A stretch of DNA of 64,000 bases from an archaeon GW2011_AR5 (GTDB taxonomy: Archaea > Aenigmatarchaeota > Aenigmatarchaeia > GW2011-AR5). The notes beneath the pieces were generated by a model, which was not told the origin of the DNA, ran no database searches, and saw only the letters and a list, made by a program, of their open reading frames with translations. Location of the stretch: contig JWKQ01000002.1 in the NCBI GenBank assembly GCA_000806115.1, forward strand, positions 178,497 to 242,496, given 5' to 3'. This document shows, one piece after another, positions 7,614-16,218 of this stretch (positions are counted from its first letter, which is position 1; the number at the start of each line of letters is the position of its first letter). Made by a program: the position numbers and the translations under genes.

Positions 7614-8693
7614 CTAATCCAAGAAATCTTTCTTCTTGAGCTTGTCCGGAAGGTATGTTTCCGACATAAACTTGAGTCCTTTATGGGACAGGGCCTCGAT
7701 TTCTGCCTTTATTCCCTTCTCTATCATCAGGTTTAGCTCCTTTTGCCATTTGGGATTCTTCTTGAACCACTCGTAGTTGAGCATCTCTTTGGCACGCTTA
7801 ATGTCTACGTCCTTTGCCTTGATCGTTGCTTTCTTCAGGTCATACTCATATACATCTGATATCGTAAGTCCTAGGAATTTCGCGCTCGGCGTAGAAATTC
7901 TATCTGACACATGTGCTAAGCTTATTGAGCCTGATTTTATTACAGAATAAATATATGCCCCATAGGCGTCAGCGTCGCAAAATACATAAACGGGCAGCTT
8001 GTGTTCCTGGTTCAGCCTCTGTATCAGCAGTCTCGTCCCTCTTGACGGTTGTCCCCCAGTACCTATCAGTATGCACTTGTGCTTCTGCCAGAACTTGTCC
8101 TCGTGCAGTCTTTCAAAACCTGCGTTTTTCTCTACGACAAGCACGAATTCCGCCTCCACCTTCTTGAATGTTATTTCATCCACCGTGCTTGGAATGGACC
8201 AGCCGCCGCTTCCGAGCTTCGACCAGTCTATGCTGTCGCCGCGGTCCTGGATGATGACGTTGCCGGCAACTATGCCTTTTCTGTCCGTGGTGAGGTGAAG
8301 CTGTTCGCGCAGCACGTCTATGGCAACTTCCAGATCGACTATTATCGGGTCGCTTTCAGATTGTTCGTCAAAAGTATTCTCATTGCTGTCGGGCAGCGTA
8401 CGCTTCAGGTTGTAGAACATGTCTCTGATGCTCGCGTGTATGTTCTGGTCTATCAGCTGCTTGGAGAATGACGCAACCATGGCGGTCTGCATAAATTTTT
8501 TTGCGTGGGCTACGTTGAAGTAATATCTTTTTGCAGTCTTGTCGCCAAGCGTCAGCTGCCCAAGTTTCTTGTCGAAGACGACGTTGGACAGTGCACGTAT
8601 AGGTATCTCTATGCTGGGATTTTCCTTCTTTTCTATATCCTGCAGTATCTTGTCCCCGAGTTTTTGCAGTTCTTTTTTAACGTCTTTTGCCAT
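7614..8693 (-). CDS. top6A: DNA topoisomerase VI subunit A
   Basis: Spo11-like DNA-cutting subunit of topoisomerase VI. The 359 aa start at the ATG at 8693 (MAKDVKKELQ), just after the top6B stop. It has a winged-helix part with the active-site Tyr in SIRDMFYNLKR, then a TOPRIM domain (CILIGTGGQPSRGTRLLIQR; VYVFCDADAYGAYIYS). It is co-transcribed with top6B and the KH gene. Confidence 0.96.
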   Translation of the reverse strand: MAKDVKKELQKLGDKILQDIEKKENPSIEIPIRALSNVVFDKKLGQLTLGDKTAKRYYFNVAHAKKFMQTAMVASFSKQLIDQNIHASIRDMFYNLKRTLPDSNENTFDEQSESDPIIVDLEVAIDVLREQLHLTTDRKGIVAGNVIIQDRGDSIDWSKLGSGGWSIPSTVDEITFKKVEAEFVLVVEKNAGFERLHEDKFWQKHKCILIGTGGQPSRGTRLLIQRLNQEHKLPVYVFCDADAYGAYIYSVIKSGSISLAHVSDRISTPSAKFLGLTISDVYEYDLKKATIKAKDVDIKRAKEMLNYEWFKKNPKWQKELNLMIEKGIKAEIEALSHKGLKFMSETYLPDKLKKKDFLD

Positions 8694-8703
8694 TCTATAC
8701 CAC

Positions 8704-10347
8704 TCATTTCTTTTCTTCTTTCTTAACATCTTTAGTATCCGTGGATTCATCCACAAACTCTTCCTTTATATGTACCCTGCTTTCCACAAGAGCTTTTAGC
8801 TTCTTTTCTATATCCTTGTCATTCTTGCCTGTAAGTATTGCTATGGCATCTGACACTTCGCCCGCGTATCTGTCGAACATCTGCATCCTGCGCTTCTGTT
8901 CGCCTGCCCTTCGCTTGCCGGACAGGTATGAGGAAAGCTTTCGACCGGCGTCCTGGATTGCAAGTTTAGTCTCCTTTATTATTTCGGGATATGCAGCGAC
9001 CGCTTCCTTGCTTTCGGACATGAACGGAACCCACACTGAGCATATATGTACCACAAGCTTCATTGGACCCGATGGGAGGTTGTTGCCCGATTGTGAAAGG
9101 TTGTAACGCCTCCAGTCAACGTCCTTGGCGGCCTCCGTCAGGGCGCATGCACTTTGCTGGTAGAGCAGCGGAACCCGGTTTGCAAATCTTATCAGCTCAA
9201 TTGTATCTTCCTTTTTTTCGTCGTCTTCTTTCTTCTTTTTTGTTCCGGATTCGTCTGATAAGCCGTAAACAATACCCACTTCAACTAGGAAAGGAAATCC
9301 CCTGTAAACTTCAGGATCTCTTGTTATAGAGGTGATGAACTCGGCATTTGGGTACTCTTTTTTCAAACTCTTTTCCAACTCTGCTGAGCCGATTGGTGAC
9401 AGGCAGTCTGTCGGCGGTCTCTGAACCTTTGCGGTTTGCATGCCTTTGATTAGCTTGTCTATTGCAGCGCGGTCAAGTTCCTGCGGCTTGGAGTCTTCAG
9501 GGAGTTTTGCAAGCTTGCATATTTCCTTTGCGCTTTGCTGCCCTACGGAGGAGAATTCATTGGTCAAAAATGACTGAAGCGTTCTCGAGCTTGTGTTCTG
9601 CAGAAGGCGTTGCAGGATTCCGAATTCCATGCCGTGCGGGTGGGGCTTCATCCTCTTTGGAGGTTTTGGCAGCTCATTTACTGAGCGCGGGAAAATCGTC
9701 TTGGTACCGTCTGGTGCAGTATATGCGATTTTTGCAAACGGATTCGAAACGGATGTCTGTTTAAGATAATCCTCAACAGTTTTTCTGTAGCGGCCGTGGA
9801 TTTCCATCTCCACCTTTACGCCGTGCTCGCCGACAACATCCTTTTCAATCTCATCTTCCTTGATGATGTCGGGCTCGTTCTTCGCCGTATTCAGGTGCAG
9901 TTCGCAATAATAAGTTTTTTTCTTGCTTTCAACCTTTGACCATACCTTTGTCGGCACGCCCGTTGTGAGCTGGGCATAAAGTGTTACGCTGCTTATTCCT
10001 ATGCCCTGCTGGCCGCGTCCCTGGAGTAATCTGTGGAACTTGCTTCCGTAAAGCAGCTTGCCGAATACGCGCGGCACGTTTTCTTTTACTATACCGGGCC
10101 CGTTATCAGCGACAGAAACTATGTAAGTGTTGTCGTCAACCTGCTTGATCTTGACTGTGATGTCCGGCAATATACCTGCTTCTTCAGACGCGTCCAGCGA
10201 GTTGTCGACAGCCTCCTTGACAGCCATCAAGAGGGACTTTGTCGGGTTATCAAAGCCCAGAAGATGCTTGTTTTTCTCGAAGAACTCGCTCACGCTTATC
10301 TCTTTCTGTTCCTTTGCAAAGTCCTCAGCTTTTTTCCTCTCGCTCAT
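8704..10347 (-). CDS. top6B: DNA topoisomerase VI subunit B
   Basis: GHKL ATPase subunit that drives strand passage. The 547 aa start at MSERKKAEDF (10347), overlapping the end of the KH gene by 23 bases. ATP-site motifs are AVKEAVDNSLDASEEAG and VADNGPGI, followed by GRGQQGIGISSVTLYAQ. A transducer domain with the conserved RFANRVPLLYQQSACA follows. An acidic/lysine-rich insert (SGTKKKKEDDEKKED) before that motif is unusual. The C-terminus is a charged tail. Confidence 0.97.
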   Translation of the reverse strand: MSERKKAEDFAKEQKEISVSEFFEKNKHLLGFDNPTKSLLMAVKEAVDNSLDASEEAGILPDITVKIKQVDDNTYIVSVADNGPGIVKENVPRVFGKLLYGSKFHRLLQGRGQQGIGISSVTLYAQLTTGVPTKVWSKVESKKKTYYCELHLNTAKNEPDIIKEDEIEKDVVGEHGVKVEMEIHGRYRKTVEDYLKQTSVSNPFAKIAYTAPDGTKTIFPRSVNELPKPPKRMKPHPHGMEFGILQRLLQNTSSRTLQSFLTNEFSSVGQQSAKEICKLAKLPEDSKPQELDRAAIDKLIKGMQTAKVQRPPTDCLSPIGSAELEKSLKKEYPNAEFITSITRDPEVYRGFPFLVEVGIVYGLSDESGTKKKKEDDEKKEDTIELIRFANRVPLLYQQSACALTEAAKDVDWRRYNLSQSGNNLPSGPMKLVVHICSVWVPFMSESKEAVAAYPEIIKETKLAIQDAGRKLSSYLSGKRRAGEQKRRMQMFDRYAGEVSDAIAILTGKNDKDIEKKLKALVESRVHIKEEFVDESTDTKDVKKEEKK

Positions 10348-10828
10348 CCTGTCTTGCCTCCAGAAATTCGTATACAAATCTGTGCGGTATACCTTTTATA
10401 ATCTTCTGTATAGCCTGTTCAGCCAGGCTGACATTGCCGTATTTGCCTATCAGGGAAACAGTTTTACCGTAAACAGAAATATATGTTCCTGTCAGGCGTT
10501 CTATGTTGCGCCGGGACTTACCTCTCGTACCTATTAGCCTTGACTTGAGCCTTTTTTGGGTCTTCTCGCCTTTTGGAAGCTCTATTATGACAAGCGTGTT
10601 CTCTTCGTCCATTAGAAGCTCAGCATGTACGGGTGAAAAGCCGCGGCCAATTGCTTTGATTACGCTTTCGGCGTCAAGCACCCCGATGGATTCACCGTCT
10701 ATTATTATTTCTTCCTCACCCGCTGTTATCTTCGTCTTCGTCTTGCGCTGGATGGAGCGCTTTGTAGCGCCATTCTTGCCTATCAGGACAGGCAGGCGTT
10801 CCTCCGGTATCTTGACATTCTTTATCAT
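10325..10828 (-). CDS. KH-domain rRNA-processing protein, Dim2/Pno1 type
   Basis: The 167 aa contain two KH-like units: VKIPEERLPVLIGKNGATK (GxxG loop GKNG) and SRLIGTRGKSRRNIERLTG. It ends with GIPHRFVYEFLEARQDE, matching archaeal Dim2p/Pno1 (size ~170-180), which binds the 3' end of 16S rRNA and partners of small-subunit maturation. It overlaps top6B, so the two are translationally coupled. Confidence 0.9.
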   Translation of the reverse strand: MIKNVKIPEERLPVLIGKNGATKRSIQRKTKTKITAGEEEIIIDGESIGVLDAESVIKAIGRGFSPVHAELLMDEENTLVIIELPKGEKTQKRLKSRLIGTRGKSRRNIERLTGTYISVYGKTVSLIGKYGNVSLAEQAIQKIIKGIPHRFVYEFLEARQDEREEKS

Positions 10829-10882
10829 AGTAAATTTTTTCGTTCCTTACGTATTAAAGCGAAAAATCTGTGCAGAATCAGT

Positions 10883-11182
10883 TCAATATTCCATTTTCAG
10901 TATGTTCTTCTTCTTCAGGACAGAAACCTGCGTCTGCGTGTATCTTATCACGATATCCCCGTTCGTGTCTTTTTGTATGTCCCATGGCTTTACCAGCACC
11001 ACGTCGTTCTCCTTTATCCACATGGACTTCCTAAGCCGTCCAGGTATCCTGCACAGACGCATCTTGTCGTCCTGGCACCTGACGCGGAGCTTGTTGGCGC
11101 CAAGCATGGCTTCTACTATGCCGAGCACCTCGCCCTGCCTTGGCATCTTCACTCTTACCGGTTCGCCTGGATGATGGTACAT
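10883..11182 (-). CDS. eif1A: Translation initiation factor aIF1A
   Basis: The 99 aa S1/OB-fold protein shows GEVLGIVEAMLGANKLRVRC, RIPGRLRKSMWIKENDVVLV and KPWDIQK..GDIVIRYT, diagnostic for aIF1A, which binds the 30S A site. I prefer the ATG at 11182 because GTGAT just before it can serve as the ribosome site; that GTG overlaps the stop of the upstream gene. The family's long basic N-terminus is short here. Confidence 0.95.
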   Translation of the reverse strand: MYHHPGEPVRVKMPRQGEVLGIVEAMLGANKLRVRCQDDKMRLCRIPGRLRKSMWIKENDVVLVKPWDIQKDTNGDIVIRYTQTQVSVLKKKNILKMEY

Positions 11183-11187
11183 AAAAA

Positions 11188-11532
11188 TCACTTGTATCTT
11201 CTTTTAATCTCCTTTAGCTTCTTCAGCAAAGGACTTCTCCAATCTTCTTCCAATTGAGACTTAATAAGCTTAATTAACTCTGCGTCTCCCTTTCTGATTT
11301 TTATTTTTTCTAGAGCCTTGCATATTGAAAGAATTTTAAAATCACGGTCTACGGATAACAAATATTTCTTTGAGTCAGCTTTTGTGACTTTGTGAGTGTG
11401 CTTGAGCACAGCTTTTCTATCCTTCAGAAGTTTCTGGTAGGTTTTATCTTTCTCAAGGATATACCTTAACTTGGTTCCAGAGTAGCCTTTCTGAATATAA
11501 AATTCGGCAATTTCATCTAGAGTCAGTTTCAT
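11188..11532 (-). CDS. Unknown helical basic protein (114 aa)
   Basis: Not recognised. It is rich in Lys and Leu and mostly helical; the N-terminal part (TLDEIAEFYIQKGYSGTKLR) looks like a small helix-turn-helix. It sits between NMD3 and aIF1A with one-base spacing or overlap at both ends, so it belongs to that operon and may have a translation- or ribosome-related role by context only. Confidence 0.6.
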   Translation of the reverse strand: MKLTLDEIAEFYIQKGYSGTKLRYILEKDKTYQKLLKDRKAVLKHTHKVTKADSKKYLLSVDRDFKILSICKALEKIKIRKGDAELIKLIKSQLEEDWRSPLLKKLKEIKRRYK

Positions 11533-12132
11533 TTACCGCACCGCGTAATAATTCCTGTAAACCATCTGGCCTTTCTTGCTGCCTCCGACCTTGTAGGAGT
11601 CTTTCACCGAAAATCTTTCGCGAAGCGCCTTCGCGGCGGCTGCGGCGTTGGGTTTTCTCATTATTTTCACGTCATATCCTTCCTTTATTTCCTCTATGCT
11701 GCTTATCGCCTTTTCCGGCACAACCTGCTTTACTTTTTTAAGAATGGACTCTTTTTGGGGGCCGCGTATCTGTATCATCGCCTCGTAGTAGCCGCCTGAA
11801 AGTCTCACGTGCATCTCGCACATTTTCTGGCGCAGCATCACGAGAGATTTGTGGGTTTCCGTTTTTTTCAAACCTTTTATCACACCTTCCGCCTCGATTG
11901 TTGCATATACCCTGTTGCCGAGAGTTCTGAGGGATATCTTTTCCCGTGTTATTTTGTGCGAGGTTTTTATTGAACGGCTTATCTTACCCCTGAGGTCTTT
12001 CTCGTCAATCCCGCACTGGTTGCAGTAGATGTATGAGAAATCCTTGATCTCAAACAGTTTCTGCGCTTCAAGGAAGTGCTCGCTGCAAAAATTGCCCACC
12101 GTGGCGGGACCCCCGCATTTTATGCAAAACAT
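11533..12132 (-). CDS. NMD3-family ribosome biogenesis protein
   Basis: The 199 aa begin with two treble-clef CxxC motifs (FCIKCGGPA and CSEHF, later YCNQCGIDEKD), followed by the NMD3 core (GNRVYATIEAEGVIKG; RQKMCEMHVRLSGGYYEAMIQIRG). Archaeal homologues act in 50S assembly. It leads the minus-strand block NMD3, unknown, aIF1A, KH, top6B, top6A. The C-terminal SH3-like part of eukaryotic NMD3 is absent, as usual in archaea. Confidence 0.9.
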   Translation of the reverse strand: MFCIKCGGPATVGNFCSEHFLEAQKLFEIKDFSYIYCNQCGIDEKDLRGKISRSIKTSHKITREKISLRTLGNRVYATIEAEGVIKGLKKTETHKSLVMLRQKMCEMHVRLSGGYYEAMIQIRGPQKESILKKVKQVVPEKAISSIEEIKEGYDVKIMRKPNAAAAAKALRERFSVKDSYKVGGSKKGQMVYRNYYAVR

Positions 12133-12163
12133 AGAAGTAGTAGAGATGTGAGAGAATTTAAGG

Positions 12164-13231
12164 TCAGAAAAATATGCGCCATATTGTAAGATCTACGATG
12201 TAAACATCCCCGTCAAAGACGAATATGCTCGACTTGAAGTTCACCGGCGCAGGAGTTTTCTCTATCATGTCCAGTTTTGACCTTTCGCCGCTTACCCACA
12301 TTATGCCCGCTTTTGTCAGGTTGTCTGTGTCCCTTGTCGGACCGCATGATGCGCATGTGTGGTCTACACGGTTGTAGTCATTCAGCCATATGGTTCTGCC
12401 GCGCCCGATCTGATTGGACCTGACGTATGACCTGCTGTCAGGCGTTTTTACAATGTCTTTTCCGTCTGCCTGGTAGCCGATTCCTGTTGAAACAAAAACG
12501 CTGAAAGGGTCTGTCTGTACGTTCGGAAGGTGCCTGGTGGATATGTTGGCGTAGTATCTCGCAATGAAGTGTGACGGCTTGTTGGAATTGAAAATCCCCC
12601 CGTCAACGTCTTCGAACCTGCCTTGTAGGTTGGATGTGCCGCCGCTCCACGTCAGTCCGAATGTGTTGCCTATCGGCGTGTTCCCGACATCCGTCGAGTC
12701 AAGGCTTGAAAGCAGAAAAACGCCCCCTCCTGTGTCAAGGAAATCGTTTATCTTTGTCTGGTGCACGGCTATCTTTGACTTGTCAAAGAAGAACAGTATG
12801 CCGGCGCCTTCCGGTACATCCTGTGTTGCGAGGTCAAGAGTCTGTATGTTTATGCTTGTGTTTTTCTTTTTGTAGGTAAAGTCCTTGTTTGCAATTATGG
12901 CGGAAAGGTCGTCCAAGTTGGTCTGGCTGCAGCCAATGCATGCTATGTTAATTGTCTTGCCCGGTATACCCCTGACTTCTATGGAGAAGTCCACGGTTTT
13001 CGGCAGCATCTCGGAAAAAAAGGCGTTCAGCTGCGTCGTGTTGTCGGTTTTTACAAATCTTGCCAGAGTGCCGTTCAGGTACGCGCTCTCAAGCGCGTCT
13101 TCTGCCATTATCTGGAGCGACGTGCTGTCCCACTCGGATTTCTGCACGTTTGGCGTGAAGAAGAATGTCAGTGAGGCAAGCAGTATGATTGACGCCACTA
13201 TCGCCTCGAATATCTTTGCAAAACCCTTCAT
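12164..13231 (-). CDS. Pilus-locus surface protein with pilin-like N-terminus
   Basis: The 355 aa have an N-terminal pilin-type segment: KIFEAIVASIILLASLTFFF following a basic start, with Glu at the +5-like position. The large extracellular part contains a flavodoxin- or GATase-like sheet pattern (GAGILFFFDKSKIAV...GGGVFLLSSLDS) and a C-terminal hydrophobic strand. It overlaps tightly (1 bp gap) with the next pilin-like gene. It is probably exported and assembled by the ATPase/TadC system of this locus. Confidence 0.7.
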   Translation of the reverse strand: MKGFAKIFEAIVASIILLASLTFFFTPNVQKSEWDSTSLQIMAEDALESAYLNGTLARFVKTDNTTQLNAFFSEMLPKTVDFSIEVRGIPGKTINIACIGCSQTNLDDLSAIIANKDFTYKKKNTSINIQTLDLATQDVPEGAGILFFFDKSKIAVHQTKINDFLDTGGGVFLLSSLDSTDVGNTPIGNTFGLTWSGGTSNLQGRFEDVDGGIFNSNKPSHFIARYYANISTRHLPNVQTDPFSVFVSTGIGYQADGKDIVKTPDSRSYVRSNQIGRGRTIWLNDYNRVDHTCASCGPTRDTDNLTKAGIMWVSGERSKLDMIEKTPAPVNFKSSIFVFDGDVYIVDLTIWRIFF

Positions 13232-13232
13232 T

Positions 13233-13766
13233 CTAATCCCCTGTGACAGTCACCTTGATTTTTATTACGTAAGTGTCGCCGCCCTGTATGGGCATGACGC
13301 CGAGTCTCGTTGTCTGGAACTGCTGCCTTACCTCTGTTGTCACAGAAGGCCCGCATATAACTTTTGGCAGCCCGTTCAGCGGCGTGTCGTCCAGATGCGA
13401 AACCTCTATTACGATATCCTCGCCTTCAAGTCCGAGTTTCTGTCTTGCGAGCTGGTAGTTTGAGCAGATAGAATTCAGTTTCGCGATTTTGTCCCTGTCA
13501 ACAAAATAGCGCATTCCTGAGGACAAGCCGATGCGCTTTATGTTCTGGGTGTCGCTTTCGTCCTCCCAGTTCATGGGGACGCCCTCGTCAAAGAGCAGCA
13601 GCTCCGAATACTGGTAGCTCTTGGATTTCAGGCTTTCTGAGGCTGACAAGCCGTGAAGTATCGGTATGTTGTTGATTATCAGGAAAGTCACGAAGGATAT
13701 GGTGGTTATGAAAACAAAAACCGATATAATGAATTCAAGTTCGGCAATCCCTTTCACATAAATCAC
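13233..13766 (-). CDS. Pilin-like protein
   Basis: The 177 aa show a short N-terminus with KGIAELEFIISVFVFITTISFVTFL: a class III signal-like cleavage region followed by a hydrophobic helix with Glu at +5, typical of archaeal type IV pilins. The rest is a beta-rich soluble domain. It sits in the pilus operon directly before the 355-aa surface protein. Confidence 0.75.
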   Translation of the reverse strand: MIYVKGIAELEFIISVFVFITTISFVTFLIINNIPILHGLSASESLKSKSYQYSELLLFDEGVPMNWEDESDTQNIKRIGLSSGMRYFVDRDKIAKLNSICSNYQLARQKLGLEGEDIVIEVSHLDDTPLNGLPKVICGPSVTTEVRQQFQTTRLGVMPIQGGDTYVIKIKVTVTGD

Positions 13767-13783
13767 TTCTGCGGCTGTCTAAT

Positions 13784-13901
13784 GTGAATCAAATAATCAA
13801 TCGTGATATAATCAAGAACTTTTGATTCTTGTATTATAAATTTGATTCACTTAAAGCGTTCCAAGTTATACTATCCCCGATTCTTTACTTGGAGCGCTTT
13901 A
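13784..13901 (+). repeat. Two-hairpin dispersed element, copy 2
   Basis: Stem 1 GTGAATCAAAT/ATTTGATTCAC encloses a loop with its own CAAGAA/TTCTTG hairpin. Stem 2 is AAAGCGTTCCAAGT/ACTTGGAGCGCTTT. The right end touches the stop codon of the TadC-type gene, so the element is the 3' flank of that gene and the 5' flank of the pilin gene. It shares TATTATAAATTTG and TTAAAGC with the copy at 23627-23695. Confidence 0.8.
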
Positions 13902-14858
13902 GATGATTCCCGTCTTTACCAGTAGTATGAACACTATGAAGCCGCTCAGTAGCATTATCAGGCTGTGCTTGACGCCGACGGCGATTGAGTCAGAGCCTAT
14001 CTGGCCGGCTATTAGGCCTGAAAAGAAGCCTTGTATGAGTATCATTGCAAGGAACAGCGATTTGTAATAAGAAGATGACTCTTTCGGGTCTCCGAGCTCG
14101 AACGCCTGCGTTATGGTGGCGAAAGTGTTGCACCCCACGCATGCAAGGTCCTGGTTGTTCACGCAGAGCGAGCAGGGGTTCGGATTGAAGCCCTGCACCC
14201 CGAACCCGCCGGTTTGCGACTGGGTTTGCAGCAGCGGTATCAGGAATTTGATTAGCGCTATTGTTATGCCGAGAAATATGAAGAATATGGCGTACATCAT
14301 CATGACCTGCTGGTTCAGCAGCACGGATTTTTCCTGCTGCGACTCCTTTATCGACTCTATATGATTTGCCAGGGACTCCATCGTGTCTTCTATGTTGCCG
14401 CCGGACTTGTTCGCCTGGTCTATTATCATCAGCGATCTCGTTATTATCTTGCTGTCGGCAACGCGTATTCCGAAATTCTTCAGCACCCTGTCAAGCGATA
14501 TGTTCCAGCTCAGCTGCGTGTTCATTTTTTTGATTTCCTTGGTAAGGGCCCCGTAGTCCGACTTCGAGGTGGTCTGTATAGCCTGTATCAGGGAAAGGCC
14601 GGCACGCAGACTCTCTGATATGTCGCGCAGAAAATTGGGGAAATCGTTTTCATAGGAGCGTATTTTCTTGAGCCTGAAGAACTTGAACAGGCTGTATGGC
14701 ACCACTAAAATGAGCATTCCAAGAAACAGCATGTTGGCAATGAGAGCTATGCTGCCCGTATAAATTGCAAAGGAAACGAGTCCGATGAAAGCGGCAACGC
14801 ATACTATCAGAATTTTGCGTTCTGTCCTGATTCCGCCACCTTCTTTGTATTTCTTCAT
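13899..14858 (-). CDS. Type IV pilus/secretion membrane protein (TadC/FlaJ family)
   Basis: Polytopic assembly-platform protein. The start is best placed at 14858 (MKKYKEGGG, 319 aa), because the longer frame reads into the repeat at 14884-14973. It has two N-terminal membrane helices, the T2SSF domain (FLRDISESLRAGLSLIQAIQ; a GGNIEDTMESLANHIE repeat signature), then membrane helices including MMYAIFFIFLGITIALIKFL and a C-terminal pair. A small loop with CSLCVNNQDLACVGC holds four cysteines. It pairs with the homologue at 15034-15891. Confidence 0.88.
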   Translation of the reverse strand: MKKYKEGGGIRTERKILIVCVAAFIGLVSFAIYTGSIALIANMLFLGMLILVVPYSLFKFFRLKKIRSYENDFPNFLRDISESLRAGLSLIQAIQTTSKSDYGALTKEIKKMNTQLSWNISLDRVLKNFGIRVADSKIITRSLMIIDQANKSGGNIEDTMESLANHIESIKESQQEKSVLLNQQVMMMYAIFFIFLGITIALIKFLIPLLQTQSQTGGFGVQGFNPNPCSLCVNNQDLACVGCNTFATITQAFELGDPKESSSYYKSLFLAMILIQGFFSGLIAGQIGSDSIAVGVKHSLIMLLSGFIVFILLVKTGII

Positions 14859-14883
14859 GTCTCTCTGCGCCCCGGCTATGATT

Positions 14884-14973
14884 ATAGTGCTACAAGAGAA
14901 CAATCTGGATGTGATTTTCTTGTGCACTATATGTGAACCCAGAAAACATGTAGGGATTCTTTTCTGGGTTAAC
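14884..14973 (-). repeat. Two-hairpin dispersed element, copy 3
   Basis: Minus strand: TTAACCCAGAA.../TTCTGGGTTCAC (stem 1), then TATAGTGCACAAGA.../TCTTGTAGCACTATAA (stem 2 with a single bulged A on the 3' arm). It ends ~25 bases before the preferred ATG of the TadC gene, so it forms its 5' leader. The loop GTAGGGATTCTTTT (plus strand) is also found in the copy at 22504-22599. Confidence 0.8.
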
Positions 14974-15033
14974 TATATAATTAACATTTGGGGTTAAAAA
15001 TACACGGACGAATCAGTAATTTCCCTGTGATGC

Positions 15034-15891
15034 CTACCCTGTCGGAGACGTAGCCCTGATAAGTATGATGAATGCTATTGAGAGCGCCGGGAGCAGCAGG
15101 AATACGACCATTGTCTGGACCAGTATAGTGCCAAGTCCTGCCGAAATTGTAGATATGATTGAGGACAGCACTATGAAGAATATTGAGCCGGTTATTATGA
15201 GGGTGAGATACATCTCCACGTAAAGCGACAGGTCCTGGGAGTACTTGCGTATACGCCTGCGGTAGTCGCCCATCAGCTCGTTGCTTCTGTCCTTCAGGTA
15301 GGAGCCCAGATTGCCGCCGCTTGTTATCATGGTGTTTATCCCGTATAGCAGATCCCTGAATTCCTTCGATGGTGTGATTTTTGCCTGTTTTTTTATAGCA
15401 GCAGCCGTTGTCATGCCGAATAGTTCGACATCTCTCACTATGTTCTCCGCCTCTTTGCTCAGCTCCCCGTACTCCTTGAATTCGCTGAGCGTCTTGAATA
15501 TGATTATAGGGGGCACATTCGACCTGGCTATCGTTGCCATGTAGCTTACAGAAAAGGGCAGTATTTTCTTTATCTTGTTTCCCCTGCTTTTTGATGCCGT
15601 TTTGGGGTATGAATAGAAAAGGAAGAACAATATGCCCGATATGGTCATCGAAAGGGTAAATGCCAGTATAACGGCAATTATGGGCGTCACAAGAAGGCCG
15701 AATATGAACGAGAGCATAGTAGCTTCGATTATGAAAGTCACAACCGTGGTGAACAGGGCTATGGAAAGATACTCCTCAAGCGTATAGCTGATGTTCGCCT
15801 GGCGCAGCTCCTCCTTGATGTCAAGGAAGTACGGCTTCGCATACCTCACAAGATTGCCGAAAAGTCTGTAGGATACGCCTGCATAACTCAT
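15034..15891 (-). CDS. Type IV pilus/secretion membrane protein (TadC/FlaJ family), second copy
   Basis: The 285 aa begin with a cytoplasmic helical region, two membrane helices (residues ~45-95), the T2SSF domain (YMATIARSNVPPIIIFKTLS; NTMITSGGNLGSYLKDRSNE) and two C-terminal membrane helices. It is paralogous to the 13899-14858 product. Archaeal T4P platforms often use two such proteins side by side. Confidence 0.88.
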   Translation of the reverse strand: MSYAGVSYRLFGNLVRYAKPYFLDIKEELRQANISYTLEEYLSIALFTTVVTFIIEATMLSFIFGLLVTPIIAVILAFTLSMTISGILFFLFYSYPKTASKSRGNKIKKILPFSVSYMATIARSNVPPIIIFKTLSEFKEYGELSKEAENIVRDVELFGMTTAAAIKKQAKITPSKEFRDLLYGINTMITSGGNLGSYLKDRSNELMGDYRRRIRKYSQDLSLYVEMYLTLIITGSIFFIVLSSIISTISAGLGTILVQTMVVFLLLPALSIAFIILIRATSPTG

Positions 15892-15963
15892 TTTATAGCA
15901 CCAATAATGATTTGCACGCGGGGGAATATTAAGGTTTTAAAAGATTTCTGACATCTGTGGGAT

Positions 15964-16206
15964 ATGGGTTACGGAACATTTGCTGGAGAGGTTCTAAGAG
16001 ACCGGGATTTGACAAGGTTAGGAAACCTTGAACAGACTGAAAGAACTTTGAGAGGGTATTTTCAAGTTGTAAATGGCGAAAGATTGAACCATTCCGATAT
16101 GCCATTGGTGAAAGATGCGTTCTGGTTTGCGTATGAGAGAGGATGGTCAGATGGAATGGGAAATGCCATGAATATTGTTGCTGATACCAGGAAAATCCCT
16201 GTTTAA
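15964..16206 (+). CDS. Small unknown protein antisense to pilus operon
   Basis: The 80 aa are acidic and soluble (TRLGNLEQTERTLRGYFQVV; FWFAYERGWSDGMGNAMNI). A TATA-like TTTTAAAAG lies ~25 bases before the ATG. It sits alone on the plus strand between two minus-strand pilus genes and has lower GC and different codon use than they do. Not recognised; it could be an inserted gene. Confidence 0.5.
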   Translation: MGYGTFAGEVLRDRDLTRLGNLEQTERTLRGYFQVVNGERLNHSDMPLVKDAFWFAYERGWSDGMGNAMNIVADTRKIPV

Positions 16207-16218
16207 ATCAGACGTTTT